From: Chara braunii
Taxonomy: Eukaryota; Streptophyta; Charophyceae; Charales; Characeae
DNA length: 43,464 bases
Reading direction: 5' to 3'
NCBI GenBank assembly: GCA_003427395.1
Contig: BFEA01000064.1
Location: 875,275 to 918,738, forward strand
Numbering within the stretch: position 1 is the first letter of the stretch; every line of letters starts with the position of its first letter. The notes beneath the pieces were generated by a model. The model was not told where the DNA came from. It searched no databases and saw nothing but the letters and a program-made list of their open reading frames with translations. Shown piece after piece: positions 30,657 through 40,997 of the stretch. A program made the position numbers and the translations under genes.

Positions 30657-32176
30657 AGAGAAGGTCGGCCACAGTGAGACTCAAAATTCCTTAACAAATT
30701 CATCCACCCAGGTGTCTTGTCGTCCTCCATGTGGAACAGAGCCGTCCAAATCTCTTCCTTAGTTAATGATCTTTCCAGCATCTCCCTCTGCCCCTGTGTC
30801 AACAATTGTGTTAGAGGTGTGAGGAACCTTTGTATAACTATATCATCCTCCTTATGTTTGTTTGGATCCTTAGAGGATGTAAATAGTTTTTTGAAAAAGT
30901 CATATGCGATTTTAAGACAACCAGCTGAGGATGTTGAAAGCGAGGGTTCAGAGGATTCATCAATACTCTTGAAACCTTCTATAGTCGTTCGTCTAGCTCT
31001 AGCTCTTGCAAGGGCAAAAAATGTTTCATCCATTTGACCTTCAGTCATAAACTTGGTTAGTTTTCCTCTTACTAAGTAACCTTGCCAGCGAAATTGTGCA
31101 CTGGTTAATAACTGATTCTTGAGTTCCTGGATATTGGTTAGTTGTGAATCCTCATTGGGTTGATCTTGTAGTTCGTAATTGAGAATTTGTACTTGAATAT
31201 TAAATTCTTGAAGATATCGATTTTTCGCTTGTAACTTCGAGTATTCATTGCATTTTTTTGCCACAAAGGTCAAACCACAATTAAACCAGTCAATGAGAGA
31301 ATCATGCTGATTCTTGGTTGTGTGCCAAAAAATCCAGATATCCCGAACATATTGTCCGAATTGTTCTTGTGCTAGCAAGGAGGTATTCAACTCGTAAAAT
31401 CCTCTCCCTTGATCTGTTTTTTTCTGAAAGGCTAGTAGCACCGCACACATCTTATGGTTTGTACCTGACAATGGACTCTGAGGAAAAATGGCAGCCCATA
31501 CCAACGCTCTATCTAGATCCTCAGACATAAATATGAGATCTATCCTGGATCTAGACTGATGAGGGGTTCCACTATTACGGATACAAGTAAACAAACGTTC
31601 CTGTGGGAATATTTTCCGATATGTGTCAAATAAATGTTCTGCCTCACATAGACTTTGGATGATATTCTCGTCTTCTTCTATGTAGGGCGGACACGGAGAA
31701 GGTATTTTNCATCTATCCAACCATCTACNAGGGGCTGCATTGAAGTCCCCTGCTACAATGACTGGAATTTCATTTGGAATTTGAGTCCTAATCTCTTGGA
31801 AAAAAATCACCCTCTCTTGAACATCATTTGATCCATAGACATTAATAACACACACTATTTCCAATTCTAGCATTACCAACGCCGAGACCCACCGTCCCTG
31901 GTCCTTATCTGACACCCAATGCACAATTTCTGCCCTTGAGTCCGGGGGAATCCAAATGGCCACCCCTCCAGACCCACTCCTCCGAGCTGAGGCATATACC
32001 TTCTGGAGGGGCCACATTATGTTATGGATTCTAGTGTGTGTTGGAGACTCCGTCAGATGAGTTTCTTGTATACAAATGATGTCTGGCCAAGTACGGCCTC
32101 CTACTCCCTTAAATTGTTCTAGAATAGCTTTCCTTTTGACCGCGTTTGATGTGGCCAACCCATTCACATTTAAGGT
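30647..32176 (-). pseudogene. LINE ORF2 APE-type endonuclease and linker
   Basis: Apurinic-endonuclease-like nickase that makes the target-site cut. Motifs in order: LNVNGLATSN at the start (catalytic Asn), IICIQETHL (Glu), GSGGVAIWIPP, VINVYGSND, IVAGDFNAAP, SRSRIDLIFMS and SGTNHKMC (Asp and His region). The domain covers about the first 240 residues; a long helical linker follows. The frame ends at 30647 by a frameshift near 30690, after which RT follows in another frame. Two single ambiguous bases (31709, 31729) lie just after the GDFNAAP motif. TAA lies a few codons upstream of LNVNGL, so ORF1 and ORF2 are separate. Confidence 0.9.
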
Positions 32177-32453
32177 TCTGAGGTTTTAATTTGTTGTCGT
32201 TGTAGTCTGCCTCTAAATGAGATTTTTCCCATAGAATGCTTGCAATGCCTCCATCAATTCTCAAGACAATACCCCTACCTCTATCCTGCAGCACCTAGAG
32301 ACGCACCCAATTACCATTGTCAAGGAATGAGGAAGGTTGAAGGATACCCCTCTGTAGGAGAGAACACAGAAAAATTGTGACTTCAACAATCGACCAGACT
32401 TAGTTAGCCTTAATCTTGAGTGATTGCAATTCTAGTAAGGCCGAATGTGTGGA

Positions 32454-32988
32454 TCATTTAAGGCCAGCTTCCTTATGTTCCTCAAATCGTACAAAAGTAT
32501 CCCATTTGTCCATAAATGTCTTTTCACCAAATTGAGAAAGGGTTGCTTGAGGGTCGGGCTCATAATGCTTGGAAATATAGTGATGCAAATCTCGCTTGAA
32601 GGTTTTATCAAACGCACTTTGATATTCTATATATGTGGTCCACCCTCTCAACGTAACGCCCTCATATTGATCCTGACCTATCGGTGATAGACCCACCTCC
32701 CACCTCCCACCTCCCACTTTTTTTCTGCACAAGTATAATAAGGTTACCCTTACCTACTGCTGGTCCGCTTGCATGCTCTTTTTCCAGGACATGCCGGAAC
32801 TTTTGCCGCTTACCAACATCCTGTGAGATTGATATAGGAATAGAGATCAAATGGCTTGGTTGGGTTATTACTAGAGTTGGTTGATCTGGTTGATCTCGTT
32901 CTTGTTCCTCAATCAAATACAGCCTTTGCTCTGCATTCTGCTGTGAGGTGGACATCCCACTCACTTGCTCCCCCTCCACTTGTAGCAC
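32454..32988 (-). pseudogene. LINE ORF1 C-terminal part, frameshift in a GGTGGGA repeat
   Basis: The frame from 32988 (RQKFRHVLEKEHASGPAVGK) ends at 32662, while the frame from 32732 carries on as GQDQYEGVTLRGWTTYIEYQ, RDLHHYISKHYEPDP and DKWDTFVRFEEHKE to 32454. The overlap is a run of tandem TGGGAGG (about 32695-32720) encoding GGGRWEVGG in either frame, so repeat slippage explains the shift. No domain recognised. Confidence 0.6.
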
Positions 32989-33048
32989 TTGTTGCAGTTC
33001 CTGTAGCTGCAGTTGTTGTTGTACATGCTCTAGTTGTTGTTGCTGTAC

Positions 33049-33804
33049 CTGATTTGGTTGTTGTTGTTGCTGTTGTATTTGCTGTCCTTCCCCAGAACCA
33101 GTCCCAATTTATTCATCCTTGGTCACTTTGTTGTTGATATTTGCATTATTTTTATTATTTGTATCACTATTGTCCTCATGGTTTTTCCCACTGTTCCTTA
33201 ATATAAACTTTTCACAATCAACTCCATCCTGACCAGCACCTTCCAAAGGAGGCCCCTGTCTTTCCTCAACAGCCCCTGAGGCCACTACAACCATGATCCC
33301 GTCCACCCCATCTTTTTTTTTTGAATTTTGATTCTCTTGCGGAGGGGGAGGATTGATCACTGATAAAATAGCCTTCAACATCTTCTTACTGATTGTTGGT
33401 CATTGAGCCCCGCCCGGAAGCCCTTTATTTAAGACCTCCTTGAAGCTGGGACTATTATCCAAAATGTCAACAATTTGCACGTAGGCGTCGTCCCAGTACT
33501 CAATGGAAGCAGTTCCAAGACTGATCTTCAACTGCTGTAACAACCATTCGGCAAGCTGCTTGATTTTCTGATCAATCGGAATCTGCGTCTGATCGTTTCC
33601 GGTTGAAGAGGGTTCATCCGCCATAGGACACCCCTGGGCCAGCTCCAGATCAATATCCATTGGCGCAACTCCAAATGCATCTCTAAACGGGTCTGGGGGG
33701 TCCTGGGGGAGTTGACCTGCTGCTACCCTTGCTGCATCAGGGCTAAGATCTGGAGTTCCTTCCCCCTTTTCCTTTGCCTCCCTTCCCCAAAAAGCATTGT
33801 TCAA
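33049..33804 (-). pseudogene. LINE ORF1 middle part with in-frame stops
   Basis: One frame continues past TGA (at the LPGGAQ end, 33400-33402) and TAA (33109-33111): PMDIDLELAQGCPMADEPSS, EWLLQQLKISLGTASIEYWD, VINPPPPQENQNSKKK, then a Gln-rich stretch encoded by CAA/CAG repeats at about 33000-33090. Its place between the RNA-binding-like N-terminal part and ORF2 and its low-complexity character suggest a disordered region. No known domain. Confidence 0.6.
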
Positions 33805-33948
33805 TCCTGCTTCTACTAGGGACTTAGAAATTCCTCCTTTAACCTGATATTATTATTATTATTATTTTTATTTTTTTTCTTTCTGCTCGTTTTTCTTAAT
33901 AAGTTGTTGCTCGTTATGCACATCCTATTCACTATCCTCCTCCATTGC
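33805..33948 (-). other. LINE ORF1, decayed stretch with (ATT)n tract
   Basis: The same frame as the flanking ORF1 parts reads AMEEDSE, stop, DVHNEQQLIKKNEQKEKK before an (ATT/TAA)n microsatellite (33847-33870) adds stops. Growth of the microsatellite inside a formerly coding region is the simplest reading. Confidence 0.5.
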
Positions 33949-34936
33949 TTAATCAGAAGCAGTGAGAGTAGGACCGTGAGCAGCTTGAGCCTCTTGAGCA
34001 TCTTGAGATGCTTCTTTCATTTCATCTTCTCTGGCAGTGACTTCCTTCTCAGGAATCAGGCCTGTTGCACCTTGAATGTAATCTCTGGGATCAGACCCTG
34101 TTAAAAACTGCCCTGCTTCATCTGCCCCTCGTGGAGACTTGACTCTTGTTCCTTCCGATGTTTGGGATGACCGGGGCAAAGGGCGAGATGGATCCTCACC
34201 CTCTTTTCCTTGACTTGTTTGAGTTGACTGAGTCAAGGGGGAAGAATGAGTCTGAGCCAAAGTTGGCGAGTGAGATGGGGGTATCCATGTATCCGGGGGC
34301 CGTGAATCCCAATTTGGCTCCCCCTCACGTTCCCAATTCCACCCTTTCGGGCCACCATTCTTAGAGTGTCCTTCAATGTAGACCCATCCCTCATGCCCCG
34401 GATCCACTGTTCTCCGTAGGTTAGTCTTAAATGAGTCTCTTATTAATCTCTTTGTTGCTTTTAGCCTGCGTGATGGATTATGAACGCATGATGTGTCAGT
34501 ACTCAAATGCCTGTAAGCCTTGGAATGGAAGCACCAGGGACGTAATTTGTGAGCAGTGTGGATGTGATACTCCCTTTCCCTTAATCTATACGGAATGACA
34601 GCATCTAGGTTGAACGGAATATTGAGAGGATGATTTAGTGCCAACATAAGATAATCATCCCGTTTAGCAGCAAAAGTTGAAAAAGGCTCGATGAAGTCAA
34701 TAATATCATGCACTTCCCCAAAATCATACATGAATGCCGCCCGAATCTCAATTGGGATATGACGAAATTCAACCCAAAAATGATCTTCCATCAATTGCTT
34801 TCTTCGCTCGTCTGGGCCTTGCTTTTGGGGAGTCCACAAGTATATTCTGACCTTCGATCTGTTACACCGTAATTTCTTCCAACCATCGATCATTCTTTTA
34901 TCTGAGATGTGCACACAAAGGACAGTGAACACAGTT
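33949..34936 (-). pseudogene. LINE ORF1 core, part after the hAT insertion
   Basis: Reads TVFTVLCVHISDKRMIDGWK, VRIYLWTPQK, HFWVEFRHIPIEIRAAFMYD, FIEPFSTFAAKRDDYLMLAL, then CFHSKAYRHLSTDTSC, which could be a worn CCHC zinc knuckle, and a Ser/Pro-rich tail. The pattern, a compact domain followed by a possible knuckle, recalls ORF1 RNA-binding proteins of plant LINEs (DUF4283-like), but I am not certain. Stops at 33949-33951. Its upstream continuation is at 35465. Confidence 0.7.
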
Positions 34937-34944
34937 GCTGAGAC
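34937..34944. repeat. 8-bp target-site duplication, left (GCTGAGAC)
   Basis: Identical to 35457-35464. Eight-base duplications are diagnostic for hAT and P superfamilies; the CAGTG end favours hAT. Confidence 0.9.
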
Positions 34945-35456
34945 CAGTGTCGTACCCCCGTTCACCATTCACGGGGTCTGTGAACGGAGTCGGTCATAGA
35001 GTTCACGGAGTTCACGACTGTCACAAGGGAGTGCATGGAGTTCACGGAGAGCGGTATTTTTTTTTATTTTTTTTTTTTTTGGCTGGGGGGGTATGTTTTT
35101 TTTTTTATAGGAGGGTGGGGACATCGAAGGGTAACTCCCTATAATTTTGTCAATTTTTTTTTTTCACTAATAATATTTTTTTAATTAAAAAAAAATAAAA
35201 AAAATCAACCAGCCAAAATAAGCATTTTCGTTTGCTATTTTGTAGGTCATTACGATTTTTTTTTTCTTTTTCAATGTCACCACGCCGTGGGGCTTGAGGC
35301 GAATGTACCTGGGGGAGCCCGCCCCCACCAAAAAAAAAAAAAAAAAAAAAAAAAAAANACTCTTTAGTGGTCGTCCCGTTCACAAAAAAAACACCAAATA
35401 AACGGCCGGTCACGTTCAAGTGACCGGTGCCGGTCATGCTCACGGGATCGGCACTG
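34945..35456. mobile_element. Non-autonomous hAT-like element (512 bp) in LINE ORF1
   Basis: Ends CAGTGTCGTACCCCCGTTCA and, inverted, CAGTGCCGATCCCGTGAGCA, flanked by perfect 8-bp duplications. Subterminal DNA on both sides is rich in GTTCACGG/CCGTGAAC and, on the right, GTGACCGG words, which are likely transposase-binding sites by analogy with Ac. The centre is A/T-rich with homopolymers and no coding sequence. Removing it plus one duplication (520 bases) restores the ORF1 frame, so it inserted after the LINE. Confidence 0.88.
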
Positions 35457-35464
35457 GCTGAGAC
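35457..35464. repeat. 8-bp target-site duplication, right (GCTGAGAC)
   Basis: Second copy, directly after the CACTG end of the hAT-like element. Confidence 0.9.
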
Positions 35465-36004
35465 TGGTTGAATCAAGAAATCCTCATGAACAGCTTCCAG
35501 ACTGCCCTTCAATTGAATTAGACGCATGTAGATCCATTTAAATTTATCATTGGTTGATTTTAAAGCTGCGTCATCGTGGAATACCCAGTTATTTGCGTGT
35601 AATTGATAGATTTCATCTCTCTCAGCCAGTTTATGGGTTGGGTAGGACTTGACCATTACTTTTTTCCCATTACTATCCACCACTCTATTTTCTGAAGGGC
35701 TGATCAGTTTTGAAAGAAAAAAAGCACGTGCTGTGGAAAGGCTGGACAAGGGAATATGAAGCGGGTTGGCTGGAGAACCTGCTCTTTTGATTTCCCGAAC
35801 CTGGGATTGAAATGGTCCTTTTGCCTTCTGCGCCCAGGAAACTGGGGGAGGTTGAGGTTGGTTGAATTGTTCATCTGTCCGTTCCCAAGTGTCAACCAAT
35901 TCTCTGTCTCCTTCCCGTTGTATTCCTATTTCTTCCCCTCCATCGAGAGCGTTATTCTCCTTCTGCAGACCTGTTTCATTCTCCTCTCTTTTCCCTTCTG
36001 ACAT
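35465..36004 (-). pseudogene. LINE ORF1 part before the hAT insertion
   Basis: Minus-strand frame: an acidic N-terminal stretch (NALDGGEEIGIQREGDREL), PPPVSWAQKAKGPFQSQ, then SSLSTARAFFLSKLI, KVMVKSYPTHKLAERDEIYQ and WIYMRLIQLKGSLEAVHEDF. It runs into the insertion at 35456 and continues in frame at 34936 after excision. A frameshift near 36030-36085, in purine-rich GGA repeats, separates it from the start of ORF1. Confidence 0.7.
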
Positions 36005-36084
36005 TTCCTCCCCCCCTCCACCACTGAAAATGCCAGCGGATTTCTCCCTCCAATCACTTTCTGTGCCCCTTCCCCAACTTCCCC

Positions 36085-36705
36085 TTACCCCCTCCCTCCT
36101 CTTCCCCCCTCATCTTCTCTTCCCCATCCCAAATTTCCTCCACCTCTCCCCCTGCTGCCTCCTTTTTCCTGTGCTGATGGAAAGTCTGCCCTGGTCCCTG
36201 AAATACTGGATTGTGTTTGTCCGGCTGATAGTTGTGTTGATTGTGCAGGAGTATCAATTGCAAACGCTTCCCCCCTTCTCTCTTCTGCCACTCTCATTCC
36301 CCCATTTCTCTCCTCCACCAGTTGTGTAGAGGTGGAAGGAGTAGATTTTGATATATCTGAGATAAACAAGGGATTAATCCTCAATATGTTACCTGGAGCC
36401 AGCGCATACTTCCCACTCTCTGTTCCTATGTCGCTGGATACGAGAGAGCTCATGGCCTCACAATCAACCTTGGTTGATGTCGAAGAGAGAGACCGGCATT
36501 GTTGTCTTTCTTCTTCTGTGAGAATATCATCATCCGTAATGCCAACCCTCGAATTGTTGTTCTGTCGCATCCTCTGTCGGGATGCTGCAACCGACTTAAT
36601 GGGAGTATGAAGTTGTTTGACCGCCAATTGTCGCATTGCCCCCTTAAACATGAGCATCGACTCCATCTGCCTATGTAACCTCTGCTGATGTGCAATCCTA
36701 GTCAT
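36085..36705 (-). pseudogene. LINE ORF1 N-terminal part
   Basis: ATG at 36705-36703 opens MTRIAHQQRLHRQMESMLMF, followed by a Ser/Thr-rich stretch (TEEERQQCRSLSSTSTK, SKSTPSTSTQLVEERNGG) and a Gly/Arg/Glu-rich end. No domain recognised. The first about 35 codons are duplicated at 36848-36952 as part of the 5' module. Confidence 0.6.
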
Positions 36706-37095
36706 GGTTACACTAATAGAATTTGTTTCCCCCCTCCCTCCCTCTTTTCTCTCCCCTCCCCCTTCCCTTTTTTTTTTATTATTTATGTGTTTATTTTTTA
36801 TTTATTTATTTATTATTGTTATTAGTATTGTTATTCTTATTCTTATTGGGAGTATGAAGTTGTTTGACCGCCAATTGTCGCATTGCCCCCTTAAACATGA
36901 GCATCGACTCCATCTGCCTATGTAACCTCTGCTGATGTGCAATCCTAGTCATGGTTACACTAATAGACTTTGTTTCACCCCTCCCCCCCTCTTTTCTCTC
37001 CCCTCCCCCTTCCCCTTCTTTTTTATTATTTATATGTTTATTTTTTATTTATTTATTTATTATTGTTATTAGTATTGTTATTGTTATTCTTATTT
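36601..37095 (-). repeat. Duplicated 247-bp 5' module of the LINE
   Basis: 36601-36847 and 36848-37095 are tandem copies with few differences. Each has the first 35 codons of ORF1, its ATG (36705 and 36952), a polypurine stretch (minus strand) and an AT-rich (AAT/AAC)n segment. Only the inner copy leads into ORF1; the outer copy's ATG opens a short upstream frame. A T run at 37097-37123 follows. Confidence 0.85.
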
Positions 37096-37123
37096 TTAAT
37101 ATTTTTTTTTTTTTTTTTTTTTT

Positions 37124-38735
37124 TAAATCCAATGACGACTGGTTGGGGAAACTTTTTGAAGCGTGTTGGAAGGAGGGATATAAGCCAGGGGAGAGAGAGC
37201 ACTTCACTATTGCTTGTCGTTCATCCTTCCTTCGAGCAGCAACTTCTTCTTTGGATCTTCTATAGTCCCTGTTTCCTGTCGCTGCTTTGTCTTCAAATGT
37301 CTTCCCTCTCCCCTCCCAACCACCCTCCTCTCCTTCCTACTCCTCCTTCCACCGCTTGTTGAAGTTGACTCTACTCCTTGTATCAAACTTCGGACACGAC
37401 TTTTATGGAAGCCGTGCGTAAGCAGCTCATTCCCCCCCTCTCACTTACCGTGTGCTGTTAGTTGTGGCAAGCGAGGTGATGATCGTCAAGATGGCGGACA
37501 TCCGCTATCTGGACGTGTTCAGGTGATGATCATCACAATGTCCGACAGCCGCGCCGATGGCGGATCTTCGTGCGGTGATGCTCCTCACGATAGTTGATCA
37601 TCACAATGTCGGACAACCGCGCCCAGAAAACCGGTTACAGCGACCAGTGTCTGGCCGCAAAACCGATTACGGAGATCGAGCGCATCTCCCCCCTCTCACT
37701 TGCCGTGTGGCAGGTGAAGTGATAACCTTTTTGCGCTTTCTTCAATCACCAACCCTGCGCTCATCCCCTTCGGCTATGGCGGAGAGCCGCACCTTTGATC
37801 CCGCAACCCTGTTAGAAACCGGGCGCAAGCAGCGCATACCCTCCCTCTTGCTTGTCATGCGTTTGAGCCACGACGCTTCCTTGCTTGATTTGCCGCTGAT
37901 GAGCCGTCTGCTGTGATGACAAACCTGATTATGGCGAACAGGCGCATTCCCCCTCTCTCGCTTGCCTTGTGACAGGCGAAGTGATGACCGTCACGATGGA
38001 GGTGGTTACCGTCGCAATGGCGGAATGTCGCGCCCCGCAAAATTGAATACGGAGATCGGGCGTATCACCCCCCTCTCGCTAGTGATGACCTCCACGATGG
38101 AGGTGATGTCCATCACTATGACGGAATGCCGCGCCCTCGCTATACATCCGTCACGATGGCGGACAACCCCGCCCACCAACCTATTACAGAGATCGGGACA
38201 AAGTGATGACCGTCACAATGGCAGACTGTCGCGCCCTCACTATAGATGTAATATCTGAAAGAGGTCAAAATGCCAACCCTGCGCTCCCACGATGGCGTGT
38301 GTGCCCACAAAACTGATTACGGAGATCGGGCGCATCTCCCCCCTCTCGCTTGCCATGTGGCAGGCGAATGCACTCATCCCCTTCGGGCTATGGCGTAGAG
38401 CCGCACCTTTGATCCCGCAACCCTGTTAGAAACCCGGGCGCAAGCAGCGCATACCCTCCCTCTTGCTTGTCATGCGTTTGAGCCACGACGCTTCCTTGCT
38501 TGATTTGCCCGTGATGAGCCGTCTGCTGTGATGACAAACCTGATAACGGCCAACCGACGCATTCCCCCCCTCTCGCTTGCCGTATGGCAGGCGAAATGAT
38601 GACCGTCACGATGGAGGTGGTGACCGTCGCAATGGCGGAATGTCACGCCCCGCAAAATTGATTACGGAGATCGGGCGTATCTCCCCCCTCTCGCTAGTGA
38701 TGACCTTCACGATGGAGGTGATGTTTGTCACTCTC
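37124..38735. repeat. GC-rich dispersed repeats with a 360-bp duplication
   Basis: 37760-38117 and 38373-38732 are near-identical direct copies (both start CTCATCCCCTTCGG). Throughout the region words such as ACGGAGATCGGGCG, CCCCTCTCGCTTGCC and GTGATGACCGTCACGATGG recur at irregular spacing, so the whole stretch looks like a scrambled tandem array. No gene recognised. The first about 300 bases contain nothing I can name. Confidence 0.7.
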
Positions 38736-40321
38736 GATACTTTGGAATCAACACTGTAGACTTCATACATTCCTCCAAACATACTCCGACCTAACGCTCT
38801 CCCATCTGGCCACGTGGCAAAAAACCACGCACACACACGGAGTTGTCGACCGCGTCTCCCTGACACTAGTCAACAGCCGGGACACTCGCCCGCAAGCGTG
38901 TTGCGGTACTCAGCGGCGCAACAGCGCTTCCGCACCTGAGCAATCACCTCCCAGGTGTTGGTTCTCTTAGTCCGTCCTAAGAAATGGTAAACAGTTGGTG
39001 GCAGGTGTTCGGAGTGCCTGCAGGACTATTAAGGGGACCCATCATTTATGGGTGATAACAGATGTTCTTGGGTGCGGCTTCCTGGCTAAGAAGGTGGTGT
39101 AAATGAACAGTCAGCGGGTTTCTTTTTGTGTTCTGAATAGGCAATGGATTGCTTTGGTCCGTTTTGGACGTGTGGACTGCCTTGTTTGCACTCTGCTGCT
39201 GCCTTGATGCCCATCCTGCTTGCTTCCCTTATCTTTCCTTGCAGTTGGTGTGTTCGCTGTGTGCTTTGGCCGTGGTCGTTGGTGTTGCCTTGTGCTTTGC
39301 TTTACTGTTAGCTTGCTGGCCATCTGCATGCCTTGTCGTTCCATGCAATCCTCTTGTGTGTTGTGCAGTGTGGCTGCTCTAGTAGTGCTTCCTTGTGCTC
39401 CGCTGCACTGTCCCCTAGTTTCCCATCCCCTTGCCTTGCTATGTCTTTCCAAACTTTCCATGCGTCGTACCTATTTGCTTTGTAGTTTGGTTGTGTTGTC
39501 AGCGACTCAGCGCTGCCTTGTGCCGCACTGTATGGTTGCTTTGCCGCTTGTGCTGTAGTTCGTCCACCGTCAACATGAATCAAATCAAGGCATCAATATG
39601 GGAATTCCTTAGATTGCCGAGGGTTCAACCTCCTCACGAGTCAGTGCAACTCCGACGAAACAATCTATCATCTTCAGTTGATTTCTCTTCACTAAGTCTT
39701 TGCGTTTTTTGGTACTCGTTCTTCCCTTTTGTCTGCTTCGCTGCTTTTTGCATTCAAGTTGCTGCTTCTTGGATTGATGCCTTTTCCTTTGCTGGCTAGT
39801 GCTGTTTGTCTGTGCACCCACCTCACTCATGCCCTTCAGCCTATGTTCCTTGTTGTTGCTTGTTGTCCATTCTTTTGCTGTCTCATGACCTTTGCCTTGC
39901 CACTTTTGCCTTGCTGCTTTTGCCACCCTGTCGTTCTGTCTTGGTTTTTGCCGTAGGTTTTTTTTGCTGACGGTCTTTCAGAGCATGGCATTATGTGCGT
40001 TCGTTTCATGGCCATGCGCGGCTGACGGCTCATTTTCGCACGTTGTTTATAATCCCACCTTTCGACGCAACATGCCGCTCCACAGTGCCGAAAGTCTTGT
40101 AACATGCAAACACACTTTTGTTTTTTCCCCTTTTTTTTTTAGTGTACTCAACAACCCCAGACTGTCTTTCTCATTCCATCCACATACCATCACAAACCAT
40201 CCATAAGACAAAAGAAAAAGTAAAAGTGGGCAATATAATTGAAGGTGCAAGGTTCCCCACGTTGGTGTGGGTGAGTGGGAAGTGCCCCCACACCCGTCTG
40301 CTGCCGCAGCAGCACACTTGC

Positions 40322-40324
<3 letters not shown>
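38736..40324. other. No gene recognised; TG/CT-rich low-complexity DNA
   Basis: From about 39120 to 40000 the plus strand is T/G/C-rich with TTGCC, GCTTTG and TGCTG words, giving Cys/Leu-rich frames on one strand and Lys/Gln-rich frames on the other. Neither shows conserved motifs. A decayed hammerhead ribozyme lies at 39611-39666. Confidence 0.45.
39611..39666 (+). ncRNA. Decayed type III hammerhead ribozyme
   Basis: AGATTG (39611-39616) pairs with CAATCT (39661-39666) as stem III. GAGG-GTTCAA-CCTC (39619-39632) is stem I with its loop. CTCACGAG stands where CTGATGAG is required, then GTCAGTGCAACTCCGAC (partial stem II) and GAAAC. The cleavage triplet would be GCC where active ribozymes have GTC. 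The layout fits the hammerhead fold, but two core changes and the altered triplet should abolish cleavage. Confidence 0.6.

Positions 40325-40383
<59 letters not shown>
40325..40383. repeat. (TA)n microsatellite
   Basis: About 29 TA units. Similar TA tracts lie at 40471-40492, 40605-40626, 40950-40990, 42641-42670 and 42782-42802, between ribozyme-bearing units and hAT-like elements. Confidence 0.95.
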
Positions 40384-40384
<1 letters not shown>

Positions 40385-40470
40385 TCACAAACAGAACCGC
40401 CCGGTAAACCGTAGGCAGAGAGAGAGACGAGGACAACAAACGAGGGGCTGTGACAAACTGTTTCGTCGTA
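40384..40470 (-). repeat. Repeat unit 1 (truncated ribozyme unit)
   Basis: CGTCACAAACAGAACCGCCC to TTTCGTCG between two TA tracts. It matches unit 2 (40493-40605) but ends at TTTCGTCG, so stem II and the CTGATGAG half of the hammerhead core are missing. Confidence 0.75.
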
Positions 40471-40492
40471 TATATATATATATATATATATA

Positions 40493-40605
40493 TCGTCACA
40501 AACAGAACTGCCCGGTAAACCGTTGGCAGAGAGAGAGAAGAGGACAACAAACGAGGGGTTGTGACAAACTGTTTCGTCGGAGTTTCACCGACTCATCAGG
40601 AGGCT
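40493..40605 (-). repeat. Repeat unit 2 with hammerhead core
   Basis: Same sequence as unit 1 (CACAAACAGAACTGCCCGG, GGCAGAGAGAGAGAAGAGGA, GTGACAAACTGTTTCG) extended by the hammerhead core and GGAGGCT before a TA tract. CAAACAG...GTGAC segments also allow a GTCACAA/TTGTGAC stem within the unit. Confidence 0.8.
40571..40599 (-). ncRNA. Hammerhead ribozyme core (intact core, half molecule)
   Basis: Minus strand: CTGATGAG, stem II GTCGG-TGAAACT-CCGAC, then GAAAC, which matches the universally conserved hammerhead core. Upstream is GCCTC (the 3' strand of stem I as in the 39611 copy), but a TA tract replaces the stem I loop, 5' strand and GUH cleavage triplet. It therefore has the catalytic half only and could act, if at all, in trans or after joining. 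Confidence 0.7.
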
Positions 40606-40626
40606 ATATATATATATATATATATA

Positions 40627-40950
40627 CGTAACACTTTGTTCGCGTTCGGAGGCGAATGCGAACATGTTCGCCCGAATGCGAACAAGCGGCCAAAACCCTC
40701 CGAACACAAACATAAAAAAAAAAAAAAAACGTTCTCAAAAAAATCGAAAAACAATATATGTTATGTAAAATAACAATACAAGAAACTTTTGCCTTGGAGT
40801 CATGTTCAAATCCGTAGCCAATCATGAGTTAAAAATAAAAAACCAAAACAAAAGCATTATGTTTGCCCGAACATGTTCGCGAGCTGTTCGCGCGAACACG
40901 CAAACACGTTCGCGCGAGCGTGAAGGGGCGCGAACACATTTGTCGTGCCA
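40627..40950. mobile_element. hAT-like miniature element C, GTTCGCG motif type
   Basis: Left ACGTAACACTTTGTTCGCG and, inverted, right ACGACAAATGTGTTCGCG, inserted between TA tracts. Both ends are dense in GTTCGCG/CGCGAAC and GAACATGTTCG. The interior (TATGTTATGTAAAATAACAA, TTTTGCCTTGGAGTCATGTT) is homologous to that of element D, although D's end motifs are wholly different. Confidence 0.6.
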
Positions 40951-40997
40951 TATATTTATATATATATATCATATATATATATACATATATATTAATA

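Larger units (their letters stand above)
27441..37123 (-). mobile_element. L1-type LINE (non-LTR retrotransposon), decayed
   Basis: On the minus strand: a 5' region with a duplicated module, long ORF1, ORF2 with APE endonuclease, reverse transcriptase (FADD) and zf-RVT, and a 40-base poly(A) tail. Coding regions carry several stops and frameshifts, so it cannot move on its own. A hAT-like element (34945-35456) lies in ORF1. I looked for a target duplication next to the tail (CATCTAAGAACC) and did not find it near the 5' end, so that boundary is uncertain and could lie further right or have been altered. Confidence 0.85.

Noticed and set aside
27420-37150. Target-site duplication for the LINE
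   Set aside because: The sequence beside the poly(A) tail (CATCTAAGAACC) is not found beside the presumed 5' end; the boundary stays undefined.
37894-37925. CTGATGAG as a further hammerhead
   Set aside because: There is no GAAAC after a pairable stem II; only the eight-base word matches.
39111-39956. Cys/Leu-rich small proteins (plus strand) or Lys/Gln-rich proteins (minus strand)
   Set aside because: Composition follows T/G/C-rich low-complexity DNA; no signal peptide, conserved motif or supporting context.
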